Source: Deroplatys truncata (taxonomy: Eukaryota; Arthropoda; Insecta; Mantodea; Mantidae). From it: 64,000 nt of DNA. Every line of letters begins with the position of its first letter. Position 1 is the stretch's first letter. Shown piece after piece: positions 22,979 through 32,699 of the stretch. The DNA lies in contig CM060978.1 of NCBI GenBank assembly GCA_030765065.1, forward strand, positions 111,581,692-111,645,691, in the 5' to 3' direction. The translations under genes were made by a program, and so were the position numbers. Below the pieces are notes generated by a model. That model had not been told where the DNA came from. It was given only the letters and a program-made list of their open reading frames with translations, and made no database searches.

Positions 22979-25900
22979 TTAGCTATTAGCCTCATCTTTA
23001 AATTTTCCCAATACCTTCTTGTTCTGAGTAGAGTAACATATATGGTTGACAGGGTAATCAGCTGTATTGAGATGCTCAAGAGAACGTAGCTTATCCTGGT
23101 ACACGTCTTCAGTTGTTACACGATGAATGAACGAATCAGTGTCCATATACATAAGCTTCAGGTTTTCAGCTCCATAATAAGGCAACAAAACGTCGTAATG
23201 ATAGTTATACATTAATGTCTTGGAGATGTCCAACACACTCATACCAATGTATATAGGCTTGTTGAATACAATCTGACGAGAGGCCATATGTACAGCAGCT
23301 AGATTATCAGCATATATCGTCCTGTCGATAAACGTAGGCTTGGCGATCAGCTTCTCTAGAGTTTTTTCATTGGTCACCAGTCGTATATCCATACGGTTAC
23401 GCAGGTTCTCCATAGTTTTTCCAAACATAGCGTTGTTAAAGAGCTTGTAGAGATCCTTCTCGAAATCATTTGCAGCTTGTTGTCGTAGCCTGTTGTTAAA
23501 TTCCACATAAGGTTTCAACCACTGAGACTGTCGGAATTGTAGCACACGATGGATTTTTGTTAGTCGTAGTCCATGACTAAGAGCTTGCTTCAAAGCCATG
23601 TAATGCACTACATACTTCTTTCGAGGTCCAAGATGAGGTATCAGTTTCTTTGTAGATGATTCCAATGGTTTCATACACTCTGGCAGGAAAGGTAGATCGT
23701 TGTGTAGATCGTGAAGTTCAGCAGGATACTCGATGTCGACTTCTAATATGTACCCATGAGGATCATCTTCTTGTAGTGTTTCTAAGTTGATTTCTTCAGG
23801 TGACACCCAATGAAATCCACCAAAAGGAAGGGCGTGACACATTGCCCACCCATATTGGTTATTAGCGTCCTCGTATGTGATAAATTGGGTTGGTCTCGAC
23901 GGATCAAACTTATCCATATAAGTGTTATTAGCCTCAGCATACCGATGGGAAACTTGGCATAAACCTCCTCTTATACCTGATTCCACCATGAGTAGTTGAT
24001 CATAATCTTTTAACAGCTCCAGCTTAATTCCAGTATACAGTAACATGGCGTCCCATTTAAGACCTGGAGAGGTAAAATAATGGGCAGGATCAACTTTGTG
24101 TGTTTTAAGGGTTTGCTCTCTGAACGTCTCAAAGACATCAGCTAGGAGAAGTACATCCGAAGTTAAGTAGAGATCGCTGTACTCTCCCAGGTTTCTCACA
24201 TTAAACAGCTCCCATACATTTCTAGCATGATCGTAGTCAGTATCAGTAATTTCTTCTTCATTTAATCTATTGTAGAAGTAGTCCTTAGGAGGCAAGCAGG
24301 TCTCGTTCAGGACATTCCATGACGTAACAAAATCATAGGGAAATACACCCTTACGGGTCATCAACTTCAATTTGTCTTCTCCAAAGTACTTTAGCGTTTC
24401 AGGATACGAGGTTAGATTTTTTACCAACTTATCCAAGCTTGTACTGAGGAATCGGAAGCTATCCACAAATCGAAGCTTTATATCTCCTACATACTTGGTG
24501 AATGAGATATAGCTTTCTTCAGAGTTAGGAATTACCTCCACACGTTCACTTGTACAACCCAGCTCCTTAACAATGAAATGAGAGTCATATCCGCTAAGGT
24601 TATGCATGAAGACTGGTATATATTTAGGTGTTTTACAGGCTAAATTACATTCATTATGAAGACTTCCACGATATTCACCGCTGATGTGATCATGGTCGCG
24701 TACTTTGTAGTTTTCTCCTGTAAAGTCTTTTCCACACAAGTAGCATGCCGTAGAAGACTCAAAATCCTTTTGCTGTTGTTCCGTAAGTTTCAGAGGCTTA
24801 GCAGATTTGTATATGTCATCAATCATTTTTGCAAGAGATGTCAGGTACAGCATAAACTTCTGAGCAGCATCAGCACCACGATACACATAGGGTTGCTTAG
24901 GAAGACCAGTTTCGAGATGTTCAACACTGGATGTAGGCTTCACGTAAACACAGAAGCTCATTGATGTGTGCTCTTGATAAGGGGTTGTATAGGAAGTTTC
25001 AGGATTGGGAATACACGTATGGCATGGAGTGAGAATACTCTCAAAATCAGCATAGATGACATAAGGTACTTTCAGCATCCTCTCAACATTTTTAAACTGA
25101 ACAATTGATTTCTCCTTGGTAGGCATAACTACCCTCGCAACACCATGTTGAATACAGACGGCTACATGTTCTTGCAGTTTTTCCTGTCCACTTCGTCCAT
25201 ATCGATCATCAAAATGTGTAAAGCAGCGCTTACAAGTATAAACCCGTCCATTATGGTTAGTTTTCTGGCGTCGAATGAGTTTCTCAAAATTCTTTATATA
25301 TACGTAGTGATGTTTTCCACTACTATCACTCAATAGTAGCAGGTCGCAGTGTTCAGGTAGTTCAATATCAACAACCTTTATCGGATACACTTCATACTTC
25401 TCATCTAGCCCGAAAACGTTAATAGATATCTTGTTAAACTTCTCAAATTTAGGTATTTGAGAAAGTGGAGTAGGATAGGAAACACAGCTGAAGTCGTACT
25501 TATCTTGAAGCTGCCTGTATTTGCTGACGCGTTGAGGCTTGGTGCTCACGAATTTAGCTAATACGGAGTACATGAAACATTTCTCGTCGCTAAAGTTCTG
25601 AATGTTTATACATGCTTTCCTTGCTTCAACAGCTGACGGTAGTGGTATGTAGCTACTTCCTCGCAACGGATTGTACTTGTTGATACGAAGTCGAAGTCCT
25701 TCCACTGCAAGCAAAACCCAGTTGCTACCCTTAAGCTGAGACTCCTCCATTTCAGTCACCAATTTCTTGAATTTCACTTCCATCGCTGACTCCGGATCAG
25801 TTTCCAGGAAAACAGCTTGATTCCGTGTTTTAAATGTTTTGTCACAGGTTTCACCAATACTGTTAACAAATCGACACTCAGCCAGCAGATTAATTTTAAC

Positions 25901-26317
25901 ACTCTTATGAATGCTAAGCTCTTTATGCACAGCCTGGATTATCCGTTGTTTTGCCTCTTGCAGATACATATTCAGGTCCTTAGGTGACTCGCATCGTATA
26001 AAATACGATTTCAATCGTCCTTCGAATGAAGTTTCGTATTCTTTCATATCACAGTCCTCCATTGTTGACAGCAACTGATGTTTAGTTGGCTCCAATCTTC
26101 TTTTCTTCTGAGGGCTGCTTATTTCACATATATCTTCGTGTCGCTGCCCCTTATAACCATCTTTAAAGGTTACATTACAATGTTTACATTTGAAGAGCTT
26201 CTTGCAGCTCATCTCGTGTCTTCTCTTGTGATAACCTCGGAGGAACTTCTTCCCACATTTTCCGCATGCATATCCAGTAGCGCTTGGAATAATATCCTTA
26301 TACGATGAGTTATTCAT
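22979..26317 (-). CDS. polB: Protein-primed type B DNA polymerase, left copy, C-terminally truncated
   Basis: A 1112-residue frame, matching the right copy except at five residues (531, 533, 547, 668, 754; D, T, G, N, K here). Two N-terminal C2H2-type fingers (C18/C21/H34/C38 and C44/C47/H60/C64) and a third (C362/C365/H384/C388) precede the 3'-5' exonuclease: ExoI D424/E426, ExoII N573 and Y577-D578, ExoIII Y717/D721. A Cys-His module resembling endonuclease VII-type HNH fingers lies between (C525, C528, DHDH 541-544, H554, C557). Polymerase motifs are A (D817 in YEDANNQYG), B (K958 to G966) and C (MDTDS, D1059/D1061). All catalytic residues are present. The TAA at 22979-22981 precedes the conserved tail. 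The right copy's upstream promoter region is not shared. Confidence 0.9.
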   Translation of the reverse strand: MNNSSYKDIIPSATGYACGKCGKKFLRGYHKRRHEMSCKKLFKCKHCNVTFKDGYKGQRHEDICEISSPQKKRRLEPTKHQLLSTMEDCDMKEYETSFEGRLKSYFIRCESPKDLNMYLQEAKQRIIQAVHKELSIHKSVKINLLAECRFVNSIGETCDKTFKTRNQAVFLETDPESAMEVKFKKLVTEMEESQLKGSNWVLLAVEGLRLRINKYNPLRGSSYIPLPSAVEARKACINIQNFSDEKCFMYSVLAKFVSTKPQRVSKYRQLQDKYDFSCVSYPTPLSQIPKFEKFNKISINVFGLDEKYEVYPIKVVDIELPEHCDLLLLSDSSGKHHYVYIKNFEKLIRRQKTNHNGRVYTCKRCFTHFDDRYGRSGQEKLQEHVAVCIQHGVARVVMPTKEKSIVQFKNVERMLKVPYVIYADFESILTPCHTCIPNPETSYTTPYQEHTSMSFCVYVKPTSSVEHLETGLPKQPYVYRGADAAQKFMLYLTSLAKMIDDIYKSAKPLKLTEQQQKDFESSTACYLCGKDFTGENYKVRDHDHISGEYRGSLHNECNLACKTPKYIPVFMHNLSGYDSHFIVKELGCTSERVEVIPNSEESYISFTKYVGDIKLRFVDSFRFLSTSLDKLVKNLTSYPETLKYFGEDKLKLMTRKGVFPYDFVTSWNVLNETCLPPKDYFYNRLNEEEITDTDYDHARNVWELFNVRNLGEYSDLYLTSDVLLLADVFETFREQTLKTHKVDPAHYFTSPGLKWDAMLLYTGIKLELLKDYDQLLMVESGIRGGLCQVSHRYAEANNTYMDKFDPSRPTQFITYEDANNQYGWAMCHALPFGGFHWVSPEEINLETLQEDDPHGYILEVDIEYPAELHDLHNDLPFLPECMKPLESSTKKLIPHLGPRKKYVVHYMALKQALSHGLRLTKIHRVLQFRQSQWLKPYVEFNNRLRQQAANDFEKDLYKLFNNAMFGKTMENLRNRMDIRLVTNEKTLEKLIAKPTFIDRTIYADNLAAVHMASRQIVFNKPIYIGMSVLDISKTLMYNYHYDVLLPYYGAENLKLMYMDTDSFIHRVTTEDVYQDKLRSLEHLNTADYPVNHICYSTQNKKVLGKFKDEANS

Positions 26318-26377
26318 CTTTATTCTTGATGTAATAACGTATTAATCACTGATCAATGAAATGTAGACCTCTTCACC

Positions 26378-26383
26378 TTTATA
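26378..26383 (-). promoter_or_regulatory. TATAAA-like motif upstream of left PolB
   Basis: The minus strand reads GCTATAAAGG about 60 bp before the ATG; the right arm has GGTATCAAGG at the same place. This TATA-like motif is therefore specific to the left copy. Whether it acts as a promoter is unknown. Confidence 0.25.
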
Positions 26384-26394
26384 GCACTTTAGAA

Positions 26395-26515
26395 AGCGAT
26401 TAAACAGTACAAATAAAATGGGCGGGGCATGCCGGCATAGAACAAAGAAGCTTATCAGATATCAGCATCTCTCTGTGGGCTAGAACCGGCTTTTTAATTC
26501 TACTGTTTAATCGCT
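26395..26515. repeat. 15-bp inverted repeat at the inner junction of the left arm
   Basis: AGCGATTAAACAGTA (26395-26409) is the exact inverse of TACTGTTTAATCGCT (26501-26515), with a 91-bp loop containing ATGCCGGCAT. Arm homology ends within its left half. It could be a small MITE-like insertion or a scar of the event that made the palindrome. Confidence 0.6.
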
Positions 26516-26559
26516 TATATCTCCTGAATGAAAAGAGATACAACAATGGGATAAAAGCT

Positions 26560-27770
26560 AATCAATTCTTTGGAATGCGCCGCGTCATTAGGATATTGTT
26601 CCAAGTTGACGGGGATGCCTGGGTTCGAATCCTACGAGTGATTACAAATTCATCTTCTAATACCTCAGAGACTAATTACAATAAAGACGCCAAATAAACT
26701 TTATTACATTAAAATAATAAGGTAGTTTCTTGTAAATGTATATTTGGGTACCTGTTGTCCTGGGTTCGATAGTTAATTTTAAAAGCTTGATTATCTCGGA
26801 AACTAAGAGAGGTAGAGGGGCGAACCAAAGCATGTTTGATAGCTGTTATAATGCGTAATTAATACTGTATAAAAGTTCTAATCAGGTTTCCTTAGTTCGA
26901 ATCCCGATCTTTCAATCACTTCCTTAATTTTCCTCTATACTCTAGAATATGTCGCTTAGATTGATGCTGTAACTGTATACAGCTCTTTTAAACATATCAA
27001 ACTAACATTGTAAATAATTTTGTTTCTAGTGTTCTGGGTTCGAATACTGATAAAATGTAATTTAATTATAAATTTAATAACTCCTAAAGTAATTAAGATA
27101 AAGACGCCAAATAAACTTTATTGCATTTATGTTATTAGGAAGTATCTTGTAGATGTATAATTAGATACCTGACGTCCTGGGTTCGATCCTATATTTTAAA
27201 TTCTCATTATCTCGGGAACTAAGTGAGGTAGAGGAGTGCACCAAAGAATGATTGATAGGTTCTGTACTGGGTGATTAAGGTGTATATAATTGTCGATCAG
27301 TTGTGCTTGGTTCGATTCCCCATCTTTTAATGACTTCCTTAATTTTCCTCTGTACACTAGAATATATCACTTAGATCGATGATGTAACTGTATACAGCTT
27401 TGTTTAACATGTCGGACTAATATTATAAATTATTTTGTTCCTGGTGTTCTGGGTTCGAATACCGATTCAATGAAATTTACTTGCAAAAATTTAATAACTC
27501 GTAATTTAATTTAGATAGACATGTCAAGGTAAACGTAAACAGAGTATCTAGTCCTTAAATATCGTTATCATGACAAATATTACTTTAAAGTACTCAGATG
27601 GAATCCCGAAGGGGTGATTTCATAAATCTTCAAGCCTATGGATCATATCAGGTTCGAGTAAAGATTATATGCTAGTTGCTGATATTGGGGAGCTAAAATA
27701 CATTTATTAAAAGTATTACCGGGTTCGATTTAGAAGCTTAGAATCTGTGTAACTCTGGAAAAATTGCTTT
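26560..27770. repeat. Spacer array: ~140-bp monomers with tRNA B-box-like motif
   Basis: GGTTCGA (or AGTTCGA) occurs at 26622, 26763, 26894, 27037, 27180, 27309 and 27452, and again at 27651 and 27722. Spacings 141, 131, 143, 143, 129, 143 show a three-monomer higher-order unit of about 415 bp, confirmed by long matches 415-417 bp apart (for example AAAGACGCCAAATAAACTTT at 26683 and 27100). Two copies fit the full B-box GGTTCGANTCC (26622, 27309). No A-box or tRNA fold accompanies them. Confidence 0.75.
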
Positions 27771-28285
27771 TCTCATGATTGTAGTGAAATGTAATGGTCT
27801 TTCTGTGAGAAGATGGAAAGGAAGAATTGAAAAGGGAATGAAAACATGAAATAATTAAGTAAATAAGGGGGAAAATCTTGTACGTTACCTTTTAAGCTTT
27901 TACTTTAAGAATTGTGATAATACAGCTGGAATTAATCTTGGTACAATAGGTGGTGGTGGTGGTGGTGGTGGTGGTGGTGGTGGTGGTGGTGGTGGTGGTA
28001 GGCTTTGAACTTGAAATATATGCCTGAATGAGCGTTTGCTTTTCTCGTGATTGCAGTGAAATGTAATGGTCTTTCTGTAGGAAGATGGAAAGGAAGAATT
28101 GAAAAGGGAATGAAAACATGAAATAATTAAGTAAATAAGGGGAAAAATCTTCTAGGTTTCCTTTTAAGCTATTACTTTTAAGTATTGTGATAATACAGCT
28201 TGAATTAACCTTGGTACAATAGGTGGTGATGGTGGTGGTAGTGGTGGTAGGCTTGAATTTGAAATATATGTCTGAATGAGCGTGT
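27764..28285. repeat. 272-bp tandem duplication with GGT microsatellite
   Basis: TTGCTTTTCT...GTGAAATGTAATGG begins at 27764 and again at 28036. Unit 1 holds 17 GGT triplets (27949-27999), and unit 2 a short, interrupted GGT run (about 28223-28250). Confidence 0.85.
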
Positions 28286-28507
28286 GGGAATACTTCTCTT
28301 GCTGGTGTGTCAGCATAAGCAGGTAGTTATGACACGAGTTTAAACGTGTTTGATGCTGCCAGACATCCTGTCTCTGGGTGTGACGTCATAAACATCCTGT
28401 CTCTGGACTTGAGGTTATATGGCTGGGGGGTTAATACACGTTGAGCGATCATATACAGCTGGTTATGGAGCGAGCTTATGATTGATCCAAAAGGTTCGTG
28501 CTCCCTC

Positions 28508-28540
28508 TATAAATATGGTGATCTAGGGCATTGGACTTCA
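28508..28540 (+). promoter_or_regulatory. Core promoter of right PolB copy (TATA plus initiator)
   Basis: TATAAATA at 28508-28515, with a TTCATTG initiator-like sequence whose A is at 28540, 32 bp downstream of the box start. This is normal spacing for an arthropod core promoter. The predicted leader is about 134 nt to the ATG at 28674. The region lies just outside the inverted homology, so the left copy lacks it. Confidence 0.55.
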
Positions 28541-28673
28541 TTGTGCTAATTAGTCTTGAGGTGTTAACATCGTGTTCTCTCCAAGAATAATCAGCTTTCT
28601 AAAGTGGTATCAAGGTGAAGAGGTCTACATTTCATTGATCAGTGATTAATACGTTATTACATCAAGAATAAAG

Positions 28674-31600
28674 ATGAATAACTCATCGTATAAGGATATT
28701 ATTCCAAGCGCTACTGGATATGCATGCGGAAAATGTGGGAAGAAGTTCCTCCGAGGTTATCACAAGAGAAGACACGAGATGAGCTGCAAGAAGCTCTTCA
28801 AATGTAAACATTGTAATGTAACCTTTAAAGATGGTTATAAGGGGCAGCGACACGAAGATATATGTGAAATAAGCAGCCCTCAGAAGAAAAGAAGATTGGA
28901 GCCAACTAAACATCAGTTGCTGTCAACAATGGAGGACTGTGATATGAAAGAATACGAAACTTCATTCGAAGGACGATTGAAATCGTATTTCATACGATGC
29001 GAGTCACCTAAGGACCTGAATATGTATCTGCAAGAGGCAAAACAACGGATAATCCAGGCTGTGCATAAAGAGCTTAGCATTCATAAGAGTGTTAAAATTA
29101 ATCTGCTGGCTGAGTGTCGATTTGTTAACAGTATTGGTGAAACCTGTGACAAAACATTTAAAACACGGAATCAAGCTGTTTTCCTGGAAACTGATCCGGA
29201 GTCAGCGATGGAAGTGAAATTCAAGAAATTGGTGACTGAAATGGAGGAGTCTCAGCTTAAGGGTAGCAACTGGGTTTTGCTTGCAGTGGAAGGACTTCGA
29301 CTTCGTATCAACAAGTACAATCCGTTGCGAGGAAGTAGCTACATACCACTACCGTCAGCTGTTGAAGCAAGGAAAGCATGTATAAACATTCAGAACTTTA
29401 GCGACGAGAAATGTTTCATGTACTCCGTATTAGCTAAATTCGTGAGCACCAAGCCTCAACGCGTCAGCAAATACAGGCAGCTTCAAGATAAGTACGACTT
29501 CAGCTGTGTTTCCTATCCTACTCCACTTTCTCAAATACCTAAATTTGAGAAGTTTAACAAGATATCTATTAACGTTTTCGGGCTAGATGAGAAGTATGAA
29601 GTGTATCCGATAAAGGTTGTTGATATTGAACTACCTGAACACTGCGACCTGCTACTATTGAGTGATAGTAGTGGAAAACATCACTACGTATATATAAAGA
29701 ATTTTGAGAAACTCATTCGACGCCAGAAAACTAACCATAATGGACGGGTTTATACTTGTAAGCGCTGCTTTACACATTTTGATGATCGATATGGACGAAG
29801 TGGACAGGAAAAACTGCAAGAACATGTAGCCGTCTGTATTCAACATGGTGTTGCGAGGGTAGTTATGCCTACCAAGGAGAAATCAATTGTTCAGTTTAAA
29901 AATGTTGAGAGGATGCTGAAAGTACCTTATGTCATCTATGCTGATTTTGAGAGTATTCTCACTCCATGCCATACGTGTATACCCAATCCTGAAACTTCCT
30001 ATACAACCCCTTATCAAGAGCACACATCAATGAGCTTCTGTGTTTACGTGAAGCCTACATCCAGTGTTGAACATCTCGAAACTGGTCTTCCTAAGCAACC
30101 CTATGTGTATCGTGGTGCTGATGCTGCTCAGAAGTTTATGCTGTACCTGACATCTCTTGCAAAAATGATTGATGACATATACAAATCTGCTAAGCCCCTG
30201 AAACTTACGGAACAACAGCAAAAGGATTTTGAGTCTTCTACGGCATGCTACTTGTGTGGAAAAGGCTTTATGGGAGAAAACTACAAAGTACGCGACCATG
30301 ATCACATCAGCAATGAATATCGTGGAAGTCTTCATAATGAATGTAATTTAGCCTGTAAAACACCTAAATATATACCAGTCTTCATGCATAACCTTAGCGG
30401 ATATGACTCTCATTTCATTGTTAAGGAGCTGGGTTGTACAAGTGAACGTGTGGAGGTAATTCCTAACTCTGAAGAAAGCTATATCTCATTCACCAAGTAT
30501 GTAGGAGATATAAAGCTTCGATTTGTGGATAGCTTCCGATTCCTCAGTACAAGCTTGGATAAGTTGGTAAAAAATCTAACCTCGTATCCTGAAACGCTAA
30601 AGTACTTTGGAGAAGACAAATTGAAGTTGATGACCCGTAAGGGTGTATTTCCCTATGATTTTGTTACGTCATGGGATGTCTTGAACGAGACCTGCTTGCC
30701 TCCTAAGGACTACTTCTACAATAGACTAAATGAAGAAGAAATTACTGATACTGACTACGATCATGCTAGAAATGTATGGGAGCTGTTTAATGTGAGAAAC
30801 CTGGGAGAGTACAGCGATCTCTACTTAACTTCGGATGTACTTCTCCTAGCTGATGTCTTTGAGACGTTCAGAGAGCAAACCCTTAAAACACACAAAGTTG
30901 ATCCTGCCCATTATTTTACCTCTCCAGGTCTTACATGGGACGCCATGTTACTGTATACTGGAATTAAGCTGGAGCTGTTAAAAGATTATGATCAACTACT
31001 CATGGTGGAATCAGGTATAAGAGGAGGTTTATGCCAAGTTTCCCATCGGTATGCTGAGGCTAATAACACTTATATGGATAAATTTGATCCGTCGAGACCA
31101 ACCCAATTTATCACATACGAGGACGCTAATAACCAATATGGGTGGGCAATGTGTCACGCCCTTCCTTTTGGTGGATTTCATTGGGTGTCACCTGAAGAAA
31201 TCAACTTAGAAACACTACAAGAAGATGATCCTCATGGGTACATATTAGAAGTCGACATCGAGTATCCTGCTGAACTTCACGATCTACACAACGATCTACC
31301 TTTCCTGCCAGAGTGTATGAAACCATTGGAATCATCTACAAAGAAACTGATACCTCATCTTGGACCTCGAAAGAAGTATGTAGTGCATTACATGGCTTTG
31401 AAGCAAGCTCTTAGTCATGGACTACGACTAACAAAAATCCATCGTGTGCTACAATTCCGACAGTCTCAGTGGTTGAAACCTTATGTGGAATTTAACAACA
31501 GGCTACGACAACAAGCTGCAAATGATTTCGAGAAGGATCTCTACAAGCTCTTTAACAACGCTATGTTTGGAAAAACTATGGAGAACCTGCGTAACCGTAT

Positions 31601-32012
31601 GGATATACGACTGGTGACCAATGAAAAAACTCTAGAGAAGCTGATCGCCAAGCCTACGTTTATCGACAGGACGATATATGCTGATAATCTAGCTGCTGTA
31701 CATATGGCCTCTCGTCAGATTGTATTCAACAAGCCTATATACATTGGTATGAGTGTGTTGGACATCTCCAAGACATTAATGTATAACTATCATTACGACG
31801 TTTTGTTGCCTTATTATGGAGCTGAAAACCTGAAGCTTATGTATATGGACACTGATTCGTTCATTCATCGTGTAACAACTGAAGACGTGTACCAGGATAA
31901 GCTACGTTCTCTTGAGCATCTCAATACAGCTGATTACCCTGTCAACCATATATGTTACTCTACTCAGAACAAGAAGGTATTGGGAAAATTTAAAGATGAG
32001 GCTAATAGCTAA
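28674..32012 (+). CDS. polB: Protein-primed type B DNA polymerase, right copy (up to in-frame TAA)
   Basis: The polymerase would copy the element's linear DNA from a terminal protein primer. It has the same domain layout as its partner at 22979-26317: N-terminal Cys-His fingers, exonuclease motifs I-III, an EndoVII-like finger, and polymerase motifs A, B and C with intact acidic residues. Differences are D531G, T533M, G547N, N668D and K754T, three of them inside the EndoVII-like finger. The start ATG follows AATAAAG and is the first in the predicted leader. TAA at 32010-32012 interrupts the protein just before the conserved GLRPKMY segment. The frame then continues open, so this is either a recent nonsense allele shared by both arms or, less likely, a read-through site. 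It is the better preserved copy, with promoter and poly(A) signal. Confidence 0.92.
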   Translation: MNNSSYKDIIPSATGYACGKCGKKFLRGYHKRRHEMSCKKLFKCKHCNVTFKDGYKGQRHEDICEISSPQKKRRLEPTKHQLLSTMEDCDMKEYETSFEGRLKSYFIRCESPKDLNMYLQEAKQRIIQAVHKELSIHKSVKINLLAECRFVNSIGETCDKTFKTRNQAVFLETDPESAMEVKFKKLVTEMEESQLKGSNWVLLAVEGLRLRINKYNPLRGSSYIPLPSAVEARKACINIQNFSDEKCFMYSVLAKFVSTKPQRVSKYRQLQDKYDFSCVSYPTPLSQIPKFEKFNKISINVFGLDEKYEVYPIKVVDIELPEHCDLLLLSDSSGKHHYVYIKNFEKLIRRQKTNHNGRVYTCKRCFTHFDDRYGRSGQEKLQEHVAVCIQHGVARVVMPTKEKSIVQFKNVERMLKVPYVIYADFESILTPCHTCIPNPETSYTTPYQEHTSMSFCVYVKPTSSVEHLETGLPKQPYVYRGADAAQKFMLYLTSLAKMIDDIYKSAKPLKLTEQQQKDFESSTACYLCGKGFMGENYKVRDHDHISNEYRGSLHNECNLACKTPKYIPVFMHNLSGYDSHFIVKELGCTSERVEVIPNSEESYISFTKYVGDIKLRFVDSFRFLSTSLDKLVKNLTSYPETLKYFGEDKLKLMTRKGVFPYDFVTSWDVLNETCLPPKDYFYNRLNEEEITDTDYDHARNVWELFNVRNLGEYSDLYLTSDVLLLADVFETFREQTLKTHKVDPAHYFTSPGLTWDAMLLYTGIKLELLKDYDQLLMVESGIRGGLCQVSHRYAEANNTYMDKFDPSRPTQFITYEDANNQYGWAMCHALPFGGFHWVSPEEINLETLQEDDPHGYILEVDIEYPAELHDLHNDLPFLPECMKPLESSTKKLIPHLGPRKKYVVHYMALKQALSHGLRLTKIHRVLQFRQSQWLKPYVEFNNRLRQQAANDFEKDLYKLFNNAMFGKTMENLRNRMDIRLVTNEKTLEKLIAKPTFIDRTIYADNLAAVHMASRQIVFNKPIYIGMSVLDISKTLMYNYHYDVLLPYYGAENLKLMYMDTDSFIHRVTTEDVYQDKLRSLEHLNTADYPVNHICYSTQNKKVLGKFKDEANS

Positions 32013-32327
32013 ATCATCCTACGCTTTGTTGGACTACGTCCTAAGATGTATGCCTTAGATATTCAAGGGTCAATGATAAAAAAGATTAAAGGTATAAAAC
32101 GTAGCGCTATTAAGCAGTACATTTCGTTTGACAGCTATACAGACTGTCTTAAAACCAGTGAAATCATGAGAACACCTATGAATCTGATCCTATCACGAAA
32201 GCATGCTCTTGCTACAGTGCAAGTGAATAAAATTGCATTGACTCCGTTTGATGATAACAGAATTATTGCTGAGGACGGGATAACGACATATGCGTATGGA
32301 CATTACAATATTACAAACAGTGCTTAA
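32013..32327 (+). pseudogene. polB: In-frame C-terminal continuation of right PolB
   Basis: Directly after the TAA the same frame stays open for 104 codons to TAA at 32325-32327. It includes FVGLRPKMYAL, a Lys-rich GIKR segment, and a tail with an NKIALTPFDDNR block and a terminal TYAYGHYN. These resemble the conserved C-terminus of this polymerase class (GLRPK, then a His/Asn-Lys region, then a DDKR-like motif, then YGH). An internal ATG at 32046 could start a separate peptide, but the homology extends upstream of it, so it is the polymerase tail. Confidence 0.85.
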
Positions 32328-32531
32328 AAGAATGTAAGTTAAAGATAAAGATTTTCTCGTGAGTCTACAATCTTAAAAAAGAAGGTTATCTGTGTGCTGT
32401 ATATGCTGATAGCTGACGCCTGATGAAGAAAGAAGAAGATGGAAGGGAAGGTGGTAACCCTGCCATTAGGAGCAATCCTAGTGCTAGTCTCAAGCCTAGA
32501 TAAAAGGGGAGAGACATCTACAACGAACTAA

Positions 32532-32537
32532 AATAAA
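32532..32537 (+). terminator. Polyadenylation signal of right PolB
   Basis: AATAAA about 205 nt after the distal stop, followed by the GT-containing GGTATGTTGACGT. The mirror is at 22455-22460. Confidence 0.5.
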
Positions 32538-32699
32538 GGTATGTTGACGTAAAGCTTTTCAATTTGTGAACCAATATGCAGTTTATCCCTCTCCGCATCG
32601 TACAATAACTGTTTAACATATAATAAGTTTGTAAGATTTAGAAAAAAGTATATAAATTGTTGTAACGTTGGATGAGAAATGTTTTATAATTTAATTACT

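Larger units (their letters stand above)
19682..26398. repeat. Left inverted arm of the Polinton-type element
   Basis: Reverse complement of 28594-35076. The inner homology ends at the AGAAAGC of 26391-26397. Relative to the right arm it has a 188-bp segment at 20614-20801, different repeat copy numbers and a 1-nt deletion in the PolB tail. Confidence 0.88.

Noticed and set aside
24656..24964. 102-codon frame antisense to left PolB (and its twin at 30027-30335), plus other antisense frames in both copies
   Set aside because: Shadows of the conserved PolB coding strand; no domain, and they change only where PolB changes.
26560..27770. Cluster of true tRNA genes
   Set aside because: Only the B-box-like motif repeats; no A-box at the right distance and no cloverleaf pairing.
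27892..28119. 75-codon frame with a poly-Thr run
   Set aside because: Created by the GGT microsatellite read on the minus strand.
32046..32327. Independent 93-residue gene starting at the internal ATG
   Set aside because: Homology to the polymerase C-terminus begins upstream of this ATG and in the same frame as the polymerase, so it is the tail of PolB.
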